Part shown: in pieces, positions 25,523 through 33,459 of the stretch
Layout of the letters: each line of letters opens with the position of its first letter
Numbering within the stretch: position 1 is the first letter of the stretch
Assembly (NCBI GenBank): GCA_965228905.1
Contig: CBDDII010000002.1
Span: forward strand, 62,001-126,000
Direction of reading: 5' to 3'
Source of the DNA: CALKXV01 sp965228905
Lineage (GTDB): Bacteria > Pseudomonadota > Alphaproteobacteria > Rhodobacterales > Rhodobacteraceae
DNA: 64,000 bases
Position numbers and translations under genes: made by a program
The notes under the pieces: generated by a model
The model's input: only the letters and a program-made list of their open reading frames with translations
Told to the model about the DNA's origin: nothing
The model's database searches: none

Positions 25523-26545
25523 GTGGGCTATCGCGTCGCTGTCGTCGGCGCCACGGGGAACGTGGGCCGCGAAATGCTGAACATCCTGGCCGAGCGCCAG
25601 TTTCCTGCCGATGAGGTCGTGGCTCTGGCGAGCCGGAAGTCTCTTGGTACAGAGGTGAGCTATGGCGACGAGACACTGAAGACAAAGGACCTCGCCACCT
25701 TCGATTTCACTGGCTACGACATGGCGCTGTTCGCCATCGGCTCGACCGCCACCAAGGAATATGCGCCGAAGGCTGCGAAGGCGGGCTGTGTGGTGATCGA
25801 CAACTCGTCGCTCTATCGTTACGAGCCGGATATTCCCTTGATCGTGCCGGAAGTGAACCCGGATGCGATTTCGGGCTACAAGAACCGCAACATCATCGCG
25901 AACCCGAATTGTTCGACTGCCCAGATGGTGGTGGCGCTGAAGCCCCTGCACGATCGCGCGACGATCAAGCGGGTGGTGGTGAGCACCTATCAGTCGGTCA
26001 GTGGCGCGGGCAAAGAGGGGATTGACGAGCTTTGGGATCAGACCAAGAGCATCTATAACCCAACCGATGACAAGCCCGCCGTGAAGTTCACCAAGCAGAT
26101 CGCCTTTAACGTCATTCCCCATATCGACGTCTTCATGGATGACGGTTCGACCAAGGAAGAGTGGAAGATGGTCGCCGAGACGAAAAAGATCGTCGATCCC
26201 AAGATCAAGGTGACGGCGACCTGCGTGCGGGTGCCGGTGTTCGTCGGGCATTCCGAGGCGGTGAATATCGAAACCGAGGATTTCCTGGACGAGGACGAGG
26301 CGCGCGACATCTTGCGTGAGGCGCCGGGCATCATGGTGGTCGATAAGCGCGAGGATGGCGGGTACACGACGCCGGTGGAATGCGTCGGTGATTTCGCCAC
26401 CTTCATCAGCCGGATCCGGCAGGACAGCACGATTGATAACGGGCTGAACTTCTGGTGCGTGTCGGACAATTTGCGCAAGGGCGCGGCGCTGAACGCGGTG
26501 CAGATCGCCGAATTGCTGGGGAACCGCGAGTTGAAGAAGGGCTGA
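25523..26545 (+). CDS. asd: Aspartate-semialdehyde dehydrogenase
   Basis: NADPH-dependent reduction of aspartyl phosphate to the semialdehyde, the branch point to lysine, threonine and methionine. The 340 residues begin GYRVAVVGATGNVGREML (nucleotide-binding loop). The catalytic cysteine is in NPNCSTAQMV and the substrate arginine/histidine region is VFVGHSEAVNIE. The start is a GTG at 25523 with AGGAGG 6 bases before it; no ATG fits the N-terminus. A terminator follows at 26565-26598. It serves the same pathway as dapD and dapE. Confidence 0.96.
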   Translation: MGYRVAVVGATGNVGREMLNILAERQFPADEVVALASRKSLGTEVSYGDETLKTKDLATFDFTGYDMALFAIGSTATKEYAPKAAKAGCVVIDNSSLYRYEPDIPLIVPEVNPDAISGYKNRNIIANPNCSTAQMVVALKPLHDRATIKRVVVSTYQSVSGAGKEGIDELWDQTKSIYNPTDDKPAVKFTKQIAFNVIPHIDVFMDDGSTKEEWKMVAETKKIVDPKIKVTATCVRVPVFVGHSEAVNIETEDFLDEDEARDILREAPGIMVVDKREDGGYTTPVECVGDFATFISRIRQDSTIDNGLNFWCVSDNLRKGAALNAVQIAELLGNRELKKG

Positions 26546-26564
26546 ACGCCCGGAGATGAGATTG

Positions 26565-26598
26565 AAAGCCCCGGTGCCTGACCGCGCCGGGGCTTTTT
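26565..26598 (+). terminator. Rho-independent terminator of asd
   Basis: AAAGCCCCGG at 26565-26574 pairs with CCGGGGCTTT at 26587-26596, loop of 12 bases, followed by T residues to 26598. It is 20 bases after the asd stop. Confidence 0.85.
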
Positions 26599-26906
26599 CG
26601 TGGGATTCGGGCGCGGCGGGCGAACTGTCTGAAAAGATTGGGGTTCGGGTGCGGATAATCCTCTCGCCGGTTTTGAATTGTCGCGAATATGGCAATGAGT
26701 CGGTCTGATTAAACATTAGATAAACTAATTGTTATCGCGGGCAAAACTTATGGAAAGCTGTGTTTTTCCCAAGAAAACAGGCCTGTTTCGTGTTTCGCCG
26801 CTCAACCAGGGGTTCCTGCCGCCCCATTCGCGCCACAATTCGCGACAATTCCCGCCGCATTTCGACCGTCACTGTGCCACTGCAAAGCCGGTCAGGAGAT
26901 GCCGCC
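26599..26906. other. Non-coding stretch with promoter-like AT-rich block
   Basis: About 300 bases without a convincing gene. 26700-26745 is AT-rich (TTAAACATTAGATAAACTAA) and is the likely promoter for the small gene at 26907. Further on, GCGCCACAATTCGCGACAAT contains a short direct repeat of ACAATTC/GACAATTC. Nothing else recognised. Confidence 0.4.
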
Positions 26907-27110
26907 ATGAAGCCGATCACAGATGAAATCGTCGTTTCGCTGATTGAACGCGCCGAGCGCCGTCAGGGGACCATGCGCCCGGCGAATGACATGAAGGCGG
27001 GGACGCGGCCCGATGTGGCTGCGCGGATCATCTCGCTGGACCTGATCCGCCGTTGCGCCAAGGCGCGCGAAACCGTCACCGGGGTATTCTGCTACGCCCC
27101 GCGCGCCTGA
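26907..27110 (+). CDS. Small 67-residue protein
   Basis: Starts at ATG 26907 with CAGGAGA 8 bases upstream (MKPITDEIVVSLIERAERRQ). The product is helical, with an amphipathic basic/acidic pattern and no signal peptide or metal motif. A longer frame to 26760 exists but lacks a binding site and passes through the AT-rich promoter zone. It is followed after 52 bases by another small arginine-rich gene, so the two may be transcribed together. Function unknown. Confidence 0.6.
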   Translation: MKPITDEIVVSLIERAERRQGTMRPANDMKAGTRPDVAARIISLDLIRRCAKARETVTGVFCYAPRA

Positions 27111-27162
27111 GACGTATTGTTACCGAGTTCGCCCGTTTCCACCTTAAAAGGGAGAATTCGTC

Positions 27163-27312
27163 ATGATGACACGAAACACCAGTGCACTTGCCCGCGCCCG
27201 TCGCCGGGTTGCCGAGAGACAGCGCCGCGCCAAGGAGGCGTTGCAGAAGTTCCACGAGGAATGCACCACGCGCGGCGTTCCGGTCTTTACCTCGGTCCGC
27301 CGGGCGGCGTGA
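27163..27312 (+). CDS. Small arginine-rich protein
   Basis: A 49-residue frame from ATG 27163 (or the adjacent ATG 27166) with AAAAGGGAGA a few bases before. The product (MMTRNTSALARARRRVAERQ...) has about ten arginines, a coiled-coil-like middle and one cysteine. It ends 4 bases before the stop of the convergent carbonic anhydrase gene. The good ribosome-binding site and wobble-G+C bias support a real gene. Possibly nucleic-acid binding; that is a guess from charge only. Confidence 0.55.
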   Translation: MMTRNTSALARARRRVAERQRRAKEALQKFHEECTTRGVPVFTSVRRAA

Positions 27313-27316
27313 CGCC

Positions 27317-27967
27317 TCAGACCGGGGAGAACGCGCCGGATTCAGGGATGTACTGGTGCAGTTCGCCTTCGCCGATGTCGGTCCAGAGCCCGTGAAGCGT
27401 GAGCGTTTCACCCTTCAGGGCATCGGCGACGAAGGGGAAGGTCAAAAGGTTTTCAAGCGAGGTTTTGACGCTTTCCTGTTCGAGGGCCTTGAGCTGATCG
27501 TCCTCGGGTGCCGAAGTGTCGATCCTTTCGTAAGCCGGGCGCAGGGTGTCGATCCAGCGACCGACAAAGCTGGATTTGTCTTCCAGTTCCGGGGCCTTGC
27601 CGCTGCACATGGCGTGGCATCCCGCGACGCCGCCGCATTTGGAGTGACCGATGACGATCAGGTGCGGCACCTTCAGGACGGTCACCGCGTATTCGATGGC
27701 CGCCGATGTACCGTGGTGATTGCCGTCGGGCTGAAAAGGCGGGACGATGTTGGCGATGTTGCGGTGAATGAAGAACTCACCCGCCTCGGCCCCGAAGAGC
27801 GAGGAGACATGCACACGGCTGTCGCAGCAGGAAATAATCATGCCGCGGGGGCGCTGGCCTTCGTTGGCAAGGCGGCGATACCATGCCTGGTTCTCGGAAT
27901 AGTTGGTGGCCTTCCAGCCGTGATACCTTTGGACAAGATAGCCGGGAAGCGGACGCACTCTTTCCAT
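27317..27967 (-). CDS. Beta-class carbonic anhydrase
   Basis: Interconverts CO2 and bicarbonate. The 216 residues contain both zinc-ligand motifs of the beta class: MIISCCDSRVH (Cys and the Asp-Arg dyad, about residue 45) and VIGHSKCGGVAG (His and Cys, about residue 105). IEYAVTVLKVPHLIV is also typical. The N-terminus PLPGYLVQRYHGWKATNY is common in alphaproteobacterial members. Stand-alone gene; the ATG lies at 27967 with GGGGGTGAA before it. Confidence 0.93.
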   Translation of the reverse strand: MERVRPLPGYLVQRYHGWKATNYSENQAWYRRLANEGQRPRGMIISCCDSRVHVSSLFGAEAGEFFIHRNIANIVPPFQPDGNHHGTSAAIEYAVTVLKVPHLIVIGHSKCGGVAGCHAMCSGKAPELEDKSSFVGRWIDTLRPAYERIDTSAPEDDQLKALEQESVKTSLENLLTFPFVADALKGETLTLHGLWTDIGEGELHQYIPESGAFSPV

Positions 27968-28077
27968 TTCACCCCCTTAAAATTCTAGGAAATTGCCGCT
28001 CAGTTTCCACTTTGCGTCAACCGTTTCTTTCCTATCGGGAAATACACCGGGTTGTGGTGGAGTGAAAGGGTTCAGAA

Positions 28078-28461
28078 GTGTCGGAAAATGTTGTTGTTCT
28101 TTGTCCAAGCGAAGTGATCTCGATCGAGACACCTGCGCTGATGCACACGGCAGAACTGGATATGCCGGGGGGAATGACCCCGATTGCCGAGGATGCTGTC
28201 GAGGATATGGTCGTCTATCTTGCCGGTATCGAAGCCGCCTGGGCCGCCGGTGAGTTCAAACGCCTGGCGACCACCCTTGATGCGGTGGCCACGCTTTCGG
28301 CGCGGATCGGATTGAAGGATGTGGCCAGCGTCGCCTATCAGGGGACAGAGCTTGTCCATGGCAAGGACGAGGTTGCCCTTGCCGCCGTGATCGCCCGGCT
28401 TGTCCGGGTTGGCGAAGCCTCGCTCGCGACGCTTTTGGAATTCAGTTATCGCCAGATTTGA
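28078..28461 (+). CDS. Unrecognised 127-residue protein
   Basis: Reads from GTG 28078 (GTGTCGGAAAATGTT) to 28461. The product has a polar N-terminus followed by three or four alpha-helices (EDAVEDMVVYLAGIEAAWAAGEFKRL, LDAVATLSARIGLKDVASVAYQG, EVALAAVIARLVRVGEASLATLLEF). The four-helix look recalls Hpt or similar bundles, but the conserved HxxKG phosphorylation motif is absent, so I do not assign that. Monocistronic, 64 bases before the aminopeptidase gene. Confidence 0.6.
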   Translation: MSENVVVLCPSEVISIETPALMHTAELDMPGGMTPIAEDAVEDMVVYLAGIEAAWAAGEFKRLATTLDAVATLSARIGLKDVASVAYQGTELVHGKDEVALAAVIARLVRVGEASLATLLEFSYRQI

Positions 28462-28525
28462 GCTTGGGATTAACACCCCGATGAGTTTCGCCTAGGGTCG
28501 CCTCGAACAGATGAGGAGCCCTGAC

Positions 28526-29908
28526 GTGACCGCCCTGACATTCTCTGACGACACCGCTTCTGCCAAGCCGCTTTTTCTTGTCACGACCGATGGATTGGAC
28601 GCCTGGCTGGAGGGTCAGAGCCCGGCCGTGCAAGCCTGGGTCAAGGCGGCGGGGTTCAAGGGCAAGGCGGGCGCGGTTCTGCTGATGCCGGATGGTGATG
28701 GGATCGCGGGGGCCGTTGGGGGGCTTGGGTCGAAGACGGACCGGGCGCGAAAGCGGTTCGTCGCGGGTGCCTTGCGCAGCAAACTGCCCGATGGCGTCTG
28801 GCGGTTCGCGTGCGATCTGGAAGGTCGCGATCTGGACGAAGCCGCGCTGGGCTGGCTTTTTGCGGGGTATCGGTTTGACCGGTTTGCCAAGGCCCCCGCG
28901 CCGAAGGCCACGTTGGTTGCCCCGGGTGGCGTCGATGCGGATCGGTTGGAGCGGATCGCGGCGGGCGAGGCATTGGCGCGCGATCTGATCAACACGCCCG
29001 CGTCGCACATGGGCCCGGACGAGTTGGAAGCGGCGGCGCGCGATTTGGCCGAAGCACAGGGGGCTTCGATCGAGGTGATCGCGGGCGAGGCCTTGCTGGA
29101 GCAGAACTTTCCGATGATCCACGCCGTGGGCCGGGCCAGCCCGCGCGCGCCGCGCCTGATCGACATGCGCTGGGGCACGTCGGGGCCGAAACTGACGCTT
29201 GTCGGCAAGGGGGTCTGTTTCGACACGGGCGGCTTGAACCTGAAGCCCGGTGCCTCGATGGGCCTGATGAAAAAGGACATGGGCGGGGCGGCGAATGTTC
29301 TGGGCCTTGCGCATATGCTGATGGCGGGCGGGGCCGAGGTGCAAATTAGGGTGCTGATCCCGGCGGTGGAAAACTCGGTCGCGGGAGAGGCGTTTCGCCC
29401 CGGCGACATCCTGGACAGCCGCAAGGGGCTGACGGTCGAGATCAACAACACCGATGCGGAAGGGCGGTTGGTACTGGGCGATGCACTGGCGCTGGCCGAC
29501 GAGGAGGCTCCGGATTTGATCCTGTCGATGGCGACGCTGACGGGGGCCGCGCGTGTGGCGGTCGGCCCGGACCTGGCGCCGTTTTACGCGACGGACGACA
29601 TAGATGCGGCGGCACTTTTGGATGCGGCGGGCGCGGTGCGCGACCCGGTCTGGCGGCTGCCGTTCTGGGATCCTTACGAGACGATGATCGAACCGGGGAT
29701 TGCGGATCTGGACAACGCGCCGAAGGGCGGTTTCGCGGGGTCGATCACGGCGGCCTTGTTCCTGCGCCGGTTCGTGACCAGTTGCCCGCGCTACATGCAT
29801 TTCGACATTTATGGCTGGAACCCAAGCGCCGCGCCGGGGCGTCCCAAGGGCGGTGTGGGACAGGGGATACGCGCGCTTTACGAGGCGCTGCCGGGGATGC
29901 TGGGGTGA
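28526..29908 (+). CDS. Leucyl aminopeptidase family protein (M17)
   Basis: A zinc/manganese aminopeptidase of 460 residues. The M17 signature NTDAEGRLVLGDAL carries metal ligands; KGVCFDTGGLNLKPG and MKKDMGGAANVLG supply the catalytic Lys and ligands. The N-terminal macro-like domain (1-140) is divergent, as in the PepB-like branch. I choose GTG 28526 because GAGGAGC at 28513-28518 is then 7 bases upstream; the ATG at 28511 would lie inside that site. The next gene begins on the stop codon (GTGA), indicating coupling to the NlpC hydrolase; both would act on peptides, perhaps in cell-wall peptide recycling. Confidence 0.9.
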   Translation: MTALTFSDDTASAKPLFLVTTDGLDAWLEGQSPAVQAWVKAAGFKGKAGAVLLMPDGDGIAGAVGGLGSKTDRARKRFVAGALRSKLPDGVWRFACDLEGRDLDEAALGWLFAGYRFDRFAKAPAPKATLVAPGGVDADRLERIAAGEALARDLINTPASHMGPDELEAAARDLAEAQGASIEVIAGEALLEQNFPMIHAVGRASPRAPRLIDMRWGTSGPKLTLVGKGVCFDTGGLNLKPGASMGLMKKDMGGAANVLGLAHMLMAGGAEVQIRVLIPAVENSVAGEAFRPGDILDSRKGLTVEINNTDAEGRLVLGDALALADEEAPDLILSMATLTGAARVAVGPDLAPFYATDDIDAAALLDAAGAVRDPVWRLPFWDPYETMIEPGIADLDNAPKGGFAGSITAALFLRRFVTSCPRYMHFDIYGWNPSAAPGRPKGGVGQGIRALYEALPGMLG

Positions 29909-30657
29909 AATCGGCGCGATTGAATGCCTGGTTGCGACCTGACCCCGAAGCGCCGCCGGACCGTCAGGTTCTGGTCGGCGACGGTTTCGAGGTGTTCGAG
30001 CGAAAAGACGGTTGGGCGCGGGGGCGCGCGACAAAGGACGGGTACGAAGGCTGGTTGCCGGAAGCCGCGCTTTCGGAGGCCATCCATCCGAGCCACTGGA
30101 TCTCGGTGCGAAGCACCTGGGGATTTGCCGCGCCCGACATCAAGTCGCTGCCGATGATCGACCTGCACATGACCTCGCCTGTCGAAGTGGTGTCAGAGGC
30201 AGTTGGTTGGTGCGAAGTGCGTATTGGGGAGCGTGGGATATTCGTGCCGAGCGCCCATTGCCGGAGGATTGGCGAACGGGCAATCGATGCGGTCGGCGTT
30301 GCGCGGGCATTCCTTGGAACGCCCTATGTCTGGGCGGGCAACACCGGTTTCGGGCTGGATTGTTCGGGGCTGGTGCAGGCTGCGCTTCGCGCAACTGGCG
30401 TGGACTGTCCGGCGGACAGTGGCGATCAGGAGACGATGGCGGGGACGGCGGTGACGCATGGGGAACTTGCCCCCGGCGACCTGATCTTTTGGAAGGGGCA
30501 TGTGGCGATGGTGTCGGGCGAAAACGCGATCATCCATGCCAATGCCCATCACATGGCCGTGGTGGAAGAACCGATGGATGAGGCGTTCGCGCGGATTGCA
30601 GCAAGCGAGACCGGGGACGTGACCTCGATGTTGCGAGTTATTCCACAGCGCGGATGA
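29905..30657 (+). CDS. NlpC/P60-family cysteine peptidase with SH3-like domain
   Basis: A 250-residue hydrolase resembling dipeptidyl-peptidase VI-type enzymes that cleave gamma-D-Glu-diamino-acid bonds in peptidoglycan peptides. Residues 15-120 are bacterial SH3-like (FERKDGWARGRATKDGYEGWL). The catalytic cysteine is in GLDCSGLVQ (about residue 152), the histidine in WKGHVAMV, and the third residue probably in IIHANAHH. No signal peptide, so a cytoplasmic recycling role is likely. GTG 29905 overlaps the aminopeptidase stop. Convergent overlap of 20 bases with the DUF2794 gene. Confidence 0.88.
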   Translation: MKSARLNAWLRPDPEAPPDRQVLVGDGFEVFERKDGWARGRATKDGYEGWLPEAALSEAIHPSHWISVRSTWGFAAPDIKSLPMIDLHMTSPVEVVSEAVGWCEVRIGERGIFVPSAHCRRIGERAIDAVGVARAFLGTPYVWAGNTGFGLDCSGLVQAALRATGVDCPADSGDQETMAGTAVTHGELAPGDLIFWKGHVAMVSGENAIIHANAHHMAVVEEPMDEAFARIAASETGDVTSMLRVIPQRG

Positions 30658-30985
30658 GTTTGCGTTCCAGCACGCGCAGCACGGTTCTGAGGTCGTGGCC
30701 GCGTTTCAGGATACGACCGTCCATGCCGATGACGGCATAGAGGCCCTGGCGGTTGCGCAGTTTGGGGCGTTTTTCGATCCGGTAGATCGGATATTCCGCA
30801 GTGCGGCGAAAGACCGAGAAAATCGCAACATCTTTCAGAAAAGACATGCCGTAGTCGCGCCATTCCCCGGCGGCGACCATGCGCCCGTAGAGCCCCAGAA
30901 TCACCCCTAACTCATGGCGATCAAAGGCGATCTGCTCGGCCACCGGTTGGGGATTCGGATAGGAGGGCGGGTTTTGAACCGTCAT
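30638..30985 (-). CDS. DUF2794 protein
   Basis: A 115-residue protein typical of alphaproteobacteria (DUF2794). Characteristic segments are IAFDRHELGVILGLYGRMVAAGEWRDYG, FSVFRRTAEYPIYRIEK and KRGHDLRTVLRVLERKLIRA. Function unknown; no membrane span or signal. It converges on the NlpC gene with 20 bases of shared 3' sequence. Confidence 0.85.
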   Translation of the reverse strand: MTVQNPPSYPNPQPVAEQIAFDRHELGVILGLYGRMVAAGEWRDYGMSFLKDVAIFSVFRRTAEYPIYRIEKRPKLRNRQGLYAVIGMDGRILKRGHDLRTVLRVLERKLIRAVE

Positions 30986-31128
30986 GTGATGAAAGCCTGC
31001 CCGCGAAAACCGGCGTAATCAAGCCTCGCCGCAACTTCGCCACAAAAAAACCGCTGGAGAGGCCGATGCACCCCGTGTTGTTGCCGCAGTTGATGGTCAG
31101 AACCGGACCTGTAGCGACAATACGCTAT
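30986..31128. other. Intergenic lead-in to structured element before mtnP
   Basis: No gene seen. The stretch contains an A-run (ACAAAAAAACCG) and TTGATG at 31090-31095 with GACAAT about 20 bases on, a weak promoter-like pair for the hairpin element that follows. It also serves as the DUF2794 promoter side. Confidence 0.3.
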
Positions 31129-31227
31129 CCCCGGTGCCGTGGATTCAACAGCCCCCACCCAGCCCGCGGTACCGGGGAACCCTTAAGTGGGACGAGGGAC
31201 CCTCGCTTTCTGCAAGCGAGGGTTTTT
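31129..31227 (+). ncRNA. Candidate structured RNA ending in a terminator, upstream of mtnP
   Basis: CCCCGGTGCCGTGG at 31129-31142 pairs over 14 positions with CCGCGGTACCGGGG at 31164-31177 (two G-U wobbles), loop 21 bases. After 22 bases comes a strong terminator: CCCTCGCTT (31200-31208), 5-base loop, AAGCGAGGG (31214-31222) and TTTTT. The terminator is 69 bases before the mtnP ATG, and the nearest plus-strand coding sequence upstream ends at 30657. The unit is either a small RNA or an attenuation leader of mtnP. It does not match any riboswitch consensus I know. Confidence 0.5.
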
Positions 31228-31295
31228 CCTTGTCTGGCGTTGCCCCTTTCGCTTTCGTTTTCTACTGTCGGTTGCAGGCAGGAAAGGGGCTGGCG

Positions 31296-32180
31296 ATGAG
31301 CGATACCAAGACCATGATCGGTGTGATTGGCGGCAGCGGGATCTATGAGATCGACGGGTTGGAGGATGCCACCTGGGTGGATGTGGAATCGCCCTGGGGG
31401 AAACCTTCGGACCAGATATTGACCGGCCGTCTGAAGGGCGTCGACATGGCCTTTTTGCCGCGCCATGGCCGGGGGCATGTGCATTCACCGACGACGGTGC
31501 CGTATCGCGCGAATATCGACGCGCTGAAGCGGCTGGGCGTGACGGATGTGGTCAGTGTTTCGGCCTGCGGTTCGTTCCGCGAAGAGATGGCGCCGGGGGA
31601 TTTCGTGATCGTGGATCAGTTCATCGACCGGACCTTTGCGCGGGAGAAATCGTTCTTTGGAACCGGCTGTGTGGCTCATGTAAGTGTCGCGCATCCGACC
31701 TGTCCGCGCTTGAGCGACGTTGCCGCGGAGGCCGCCGAGGCGGCAGGCGCCAATGTGCATCGCTGCGGTACATACCTGGCGATGGAGGGGCCGCAGTTTT
31801 CGACCCTTGCGGAATCGAAGATGTACCGCGAGGTCTGGGGGTGTGACGTGATCGGGATGACCAATATGCCCGAAGCGAAGCTGGCCCGCGAGGCAGAGCT
31901 TTGTTATGCGAGCGTGGCGATGATCACGGATTATGACTCCTGGCATCCGGACCATGGCGAGGTCGATGTGACCGAGATCATCAAGACCCTGACGGGCAAT
32001 GCCGAGAAAGGGCGGGCGCTGGCGGCGGGCCTGCCGGAACGGTTGGGGGCGGGGCGTGCGCCCTGTCCGCATGGATGCGACCGGGCGTTGGAGTTCGCGG
32101 TGATGACCGCGCCCGAGGCACGGGATCCGGCGTTGCTAGCAAAGTTGGACGCGGTGGCGGGGCGCGTTCTGAACCCGTAA
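31296..32180 (+). CDS. mtnP: S-methyl-5'-thioadenosine phosphorylase
   Basis: Phosphorolyses methylthioadenosine, by-product of polyamine and quorum-signal synthesis, to adenine and methylthioribose-1-phosphate. The 294 residues carry the phosphate-binding GVIGGSGIYEIDGL, HGRGHVHSPTTVPYRANI, SACGSFREEM and the substrate segment MEGPQFSTLAESKMYR with GMTNMPEAKLAREAELCY. ATG 31296 (MSDTKTMIGV) has GGCAGGAAAGGGG upstream; the longer frame would run through the terminator at 31200-31227. apt, which salvages the released adenine, is 1.3 kb downstream on the same strand. Confidence 0.95.
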   Translation: MSDTKTMIGVIGGSGIYEIDGLEDATWVDVESPWGKPSDQILTGRLKGVDMAFLPRHGRGHVHSPTTVPYRANIDALKRLGVTDVVSVSACGSFREEMAPGDFVIVDQFIDRTFAREKSFFGTGCVAHVSVAHPTCPRLSDVAAEAAEAAGANVHRCGTYLAMEGPQFSTLAESKMYREVWGCDVIGMTNMPEAKLAREAELCYASVAMITDYDSWHPDHGEVDVTEIIKTLTGNAEKGRALAAGLPERLGAGRAPCPHGCDRALEFAVMTAPEARDPALLAKLDAVAGRVLNP

Positions 32181-32209
32181 AATTCGAATCAAATTTTTGC
32201 GCGTTAGTT

Positions 32210-32248
32210 CCCCCGTCCTCCCACCCCTAACTTAGCGGGCGGGGGTTT
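32210..32248 (+). terminator. Weak terminator-like hairpin after mtnP
   Basis: CCCCCGTCC at 32210-32218 pairs with GGGCGGGGG at 32237-32245 (one wobble) with an 18-base loop, followed by TTT. It is 30 bases after the mtnP stop. Confidence 0.5.
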
Positions 32249-32676
32249 AAAGGTGAGTTAACGTCTGATTGGTTTCGTTTGGGTGACAAGTTTTTGGCGT
32301 TCGAATGGCGTAGTGACAAACATTGCCTTCGATTGGGATGAGTGTCTGGCTTTCGATTTTCGAGTTTGTCGGCTTTCACATTGGAAGCCCGCTTTGTTTC
32401 GCGCTTGATTAGAGGCGGCGGGCTCGTATTCGATTTGAGGTTGCGTCTCGGGCTCAATCTGGCGCGTTTCGTGTTTCGCTTTGACGAACGTTTTGCATTT
32501 GAACAGGGGGGGTGGACTTGGGGTCATCCTCTTTTGTTCAGATTGGGGTGCGTCGCTCCGACGTTATTATATTGACTAAAATGTCAATCTTCATTGACTG
32601 TCTGATCACGTGCCCTTGAGTGCCGGCCTGATGCGCGGATTGCCTTGAATTTCCGGAAGCAAGACACCGCCCGACA
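32249..32676. other. G/T-skewed non-coding stretch
   Basis: The plus strand from about 32255 to 32560 is strikingly rich in G and T, with repeated TTCGATT/TTTCG words (near 32300, 32330, 32355, 32430). Minus-strand frames across it encode only polar low-complexity text without a binding site and I do not call them genes. An inverted repeat ATTGAC-TAAAAT-GTCAAT is at 32571-32588, followed by another ATTGAC. Both flanking genes end here, so no promoter is needed. Confidence 0.4.
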
Positions 32677-33414
32677 CTAGGCACAAACCGGATGATCCAT
32701 GGTCAGCAGCCGATCCAGCGTCGCCAGCGGCACATCCCCCATCACCAGTGTTTTTCCGATGGTCATGGCGGGGGTTCCGTAGATTCCCAGCGTCTCGGCG
32801 GCGGCGATTTGACGTTCCAGGATCGCCGTGACCTCGGGCGCCTCCATCGCCTTTGCCACAGCGGTTTCTTCAAGGCCCGCGCGACGGGCGTGATAGCGGA
32901 TCACCGGCAGGAGGCCGGTGCCACGCAGGGCGGTTGCCGGTTCGCCTGGTCTGCCGCTTAGGACCTCGGCGGCGATGGCAGCGCGGGCGGCGGCTTCGGA
33001 TTGCGGGCCGAGGAGCGGCAATTGCAGCCAGGTGATGGCAAGCGCGTCGCGGCGGGTGGCGAGTTTGGATTCGAGGCTGCGGCAGTTCGGGCAGTTTATG
33101 TCGGTGAAGACCGCGACAGGCAGTCCGCGGCCGGGCGTTGCGTAAAGCAGGTCGCAGAGGTTCTCGGCGGGCAGGGGCGCGGGGGCGCTTTCCCCGATGC
33201 CAAGGAAAACCGCATCGCCGGGCGAACCGGCCGAGACCGTGCCGGTGTCCAACTGTCGCCAGCCCGGTAGCCCGGGAAGTGGCGAAAAGCTCGGCTCGAT
33301 CTGACGGTCCAGATAGCGTTGCCAGCCCCAGGCCACCGCGCCCAGACCGGCCAGACCAAGCAACAGGTCGCGGCGTGTTTTATTCTTGGGTTTCGTCACT
33401 CTCTTGCCAAACAA
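32677..33414 (-). CDS. DsbA-family thiol oxidoreductase-like protein
   Basis: A 245-residue periplasmic thioredoxin-fold protein. The N-terminus has a twin-arginine-like export signal (KTRRDLLLGLAGLGAVAWGW). The active site CPNC lies in TDINCPNCRSLE (about residue 109), and the cis-proline loop is GIYGTPAMTIG near the C-terminus, both typical of the DsbA/DsbG group. The inserted helical domain lies between them. It probably helps disulfide formation or isomerisation; partner not known. It diverges from apt by 45 bases. Confidence 0.82.
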   Translation of the reverse strand: MFGKRVTKPKNKTRRDLLLGLAGLGAVAWGWQRYLDRQIEPSFSPLPGLPGWRQLDTGTVSAGSPGDAVFLGIGESAPAPLPAENLCDLLYATPGRGLPVAVFTDINCPNCRSLESKLATRRDALAITWLQLPLLGPQSEAAARAAIAAEVLSGRPGEPATALRGTGLLPVIRYHARRAGLEETAVAKAMEAPEVTAILERQIAAAETLGIYGTPAMTIGKTLVMGDVPLATLDRLLTMDHPVCA

Positions 33415-33459
33415 TCACCGCCCCCGTCATATGAGGGCGCTTCAGACATAGGACACGCG

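Noticed and set aside
28442..30034. 530-residue minus-strand frame over the aminopeptidase gene
   Set aside because: Antisense shadow of an M17 peptidase with clear motifs; composition is arginine/proline-rich nonsense.
31129..31227. Thought of as tmRNA, 6S RNA or SRP RNA because of GGATTCAACAG and the terminator
   Set aside because: No alanine-tag frame, no T-arm with TTCGAATCC, no GGAAGCAGCC-type SRP loop; left as an unclassified structured RNA.
32227..32527. Minus-strand frames of 76 and 89 codons
   Set aside because: Low-complexity polar text without ribosome-binding sites, in a strand-skewed non-coding region.
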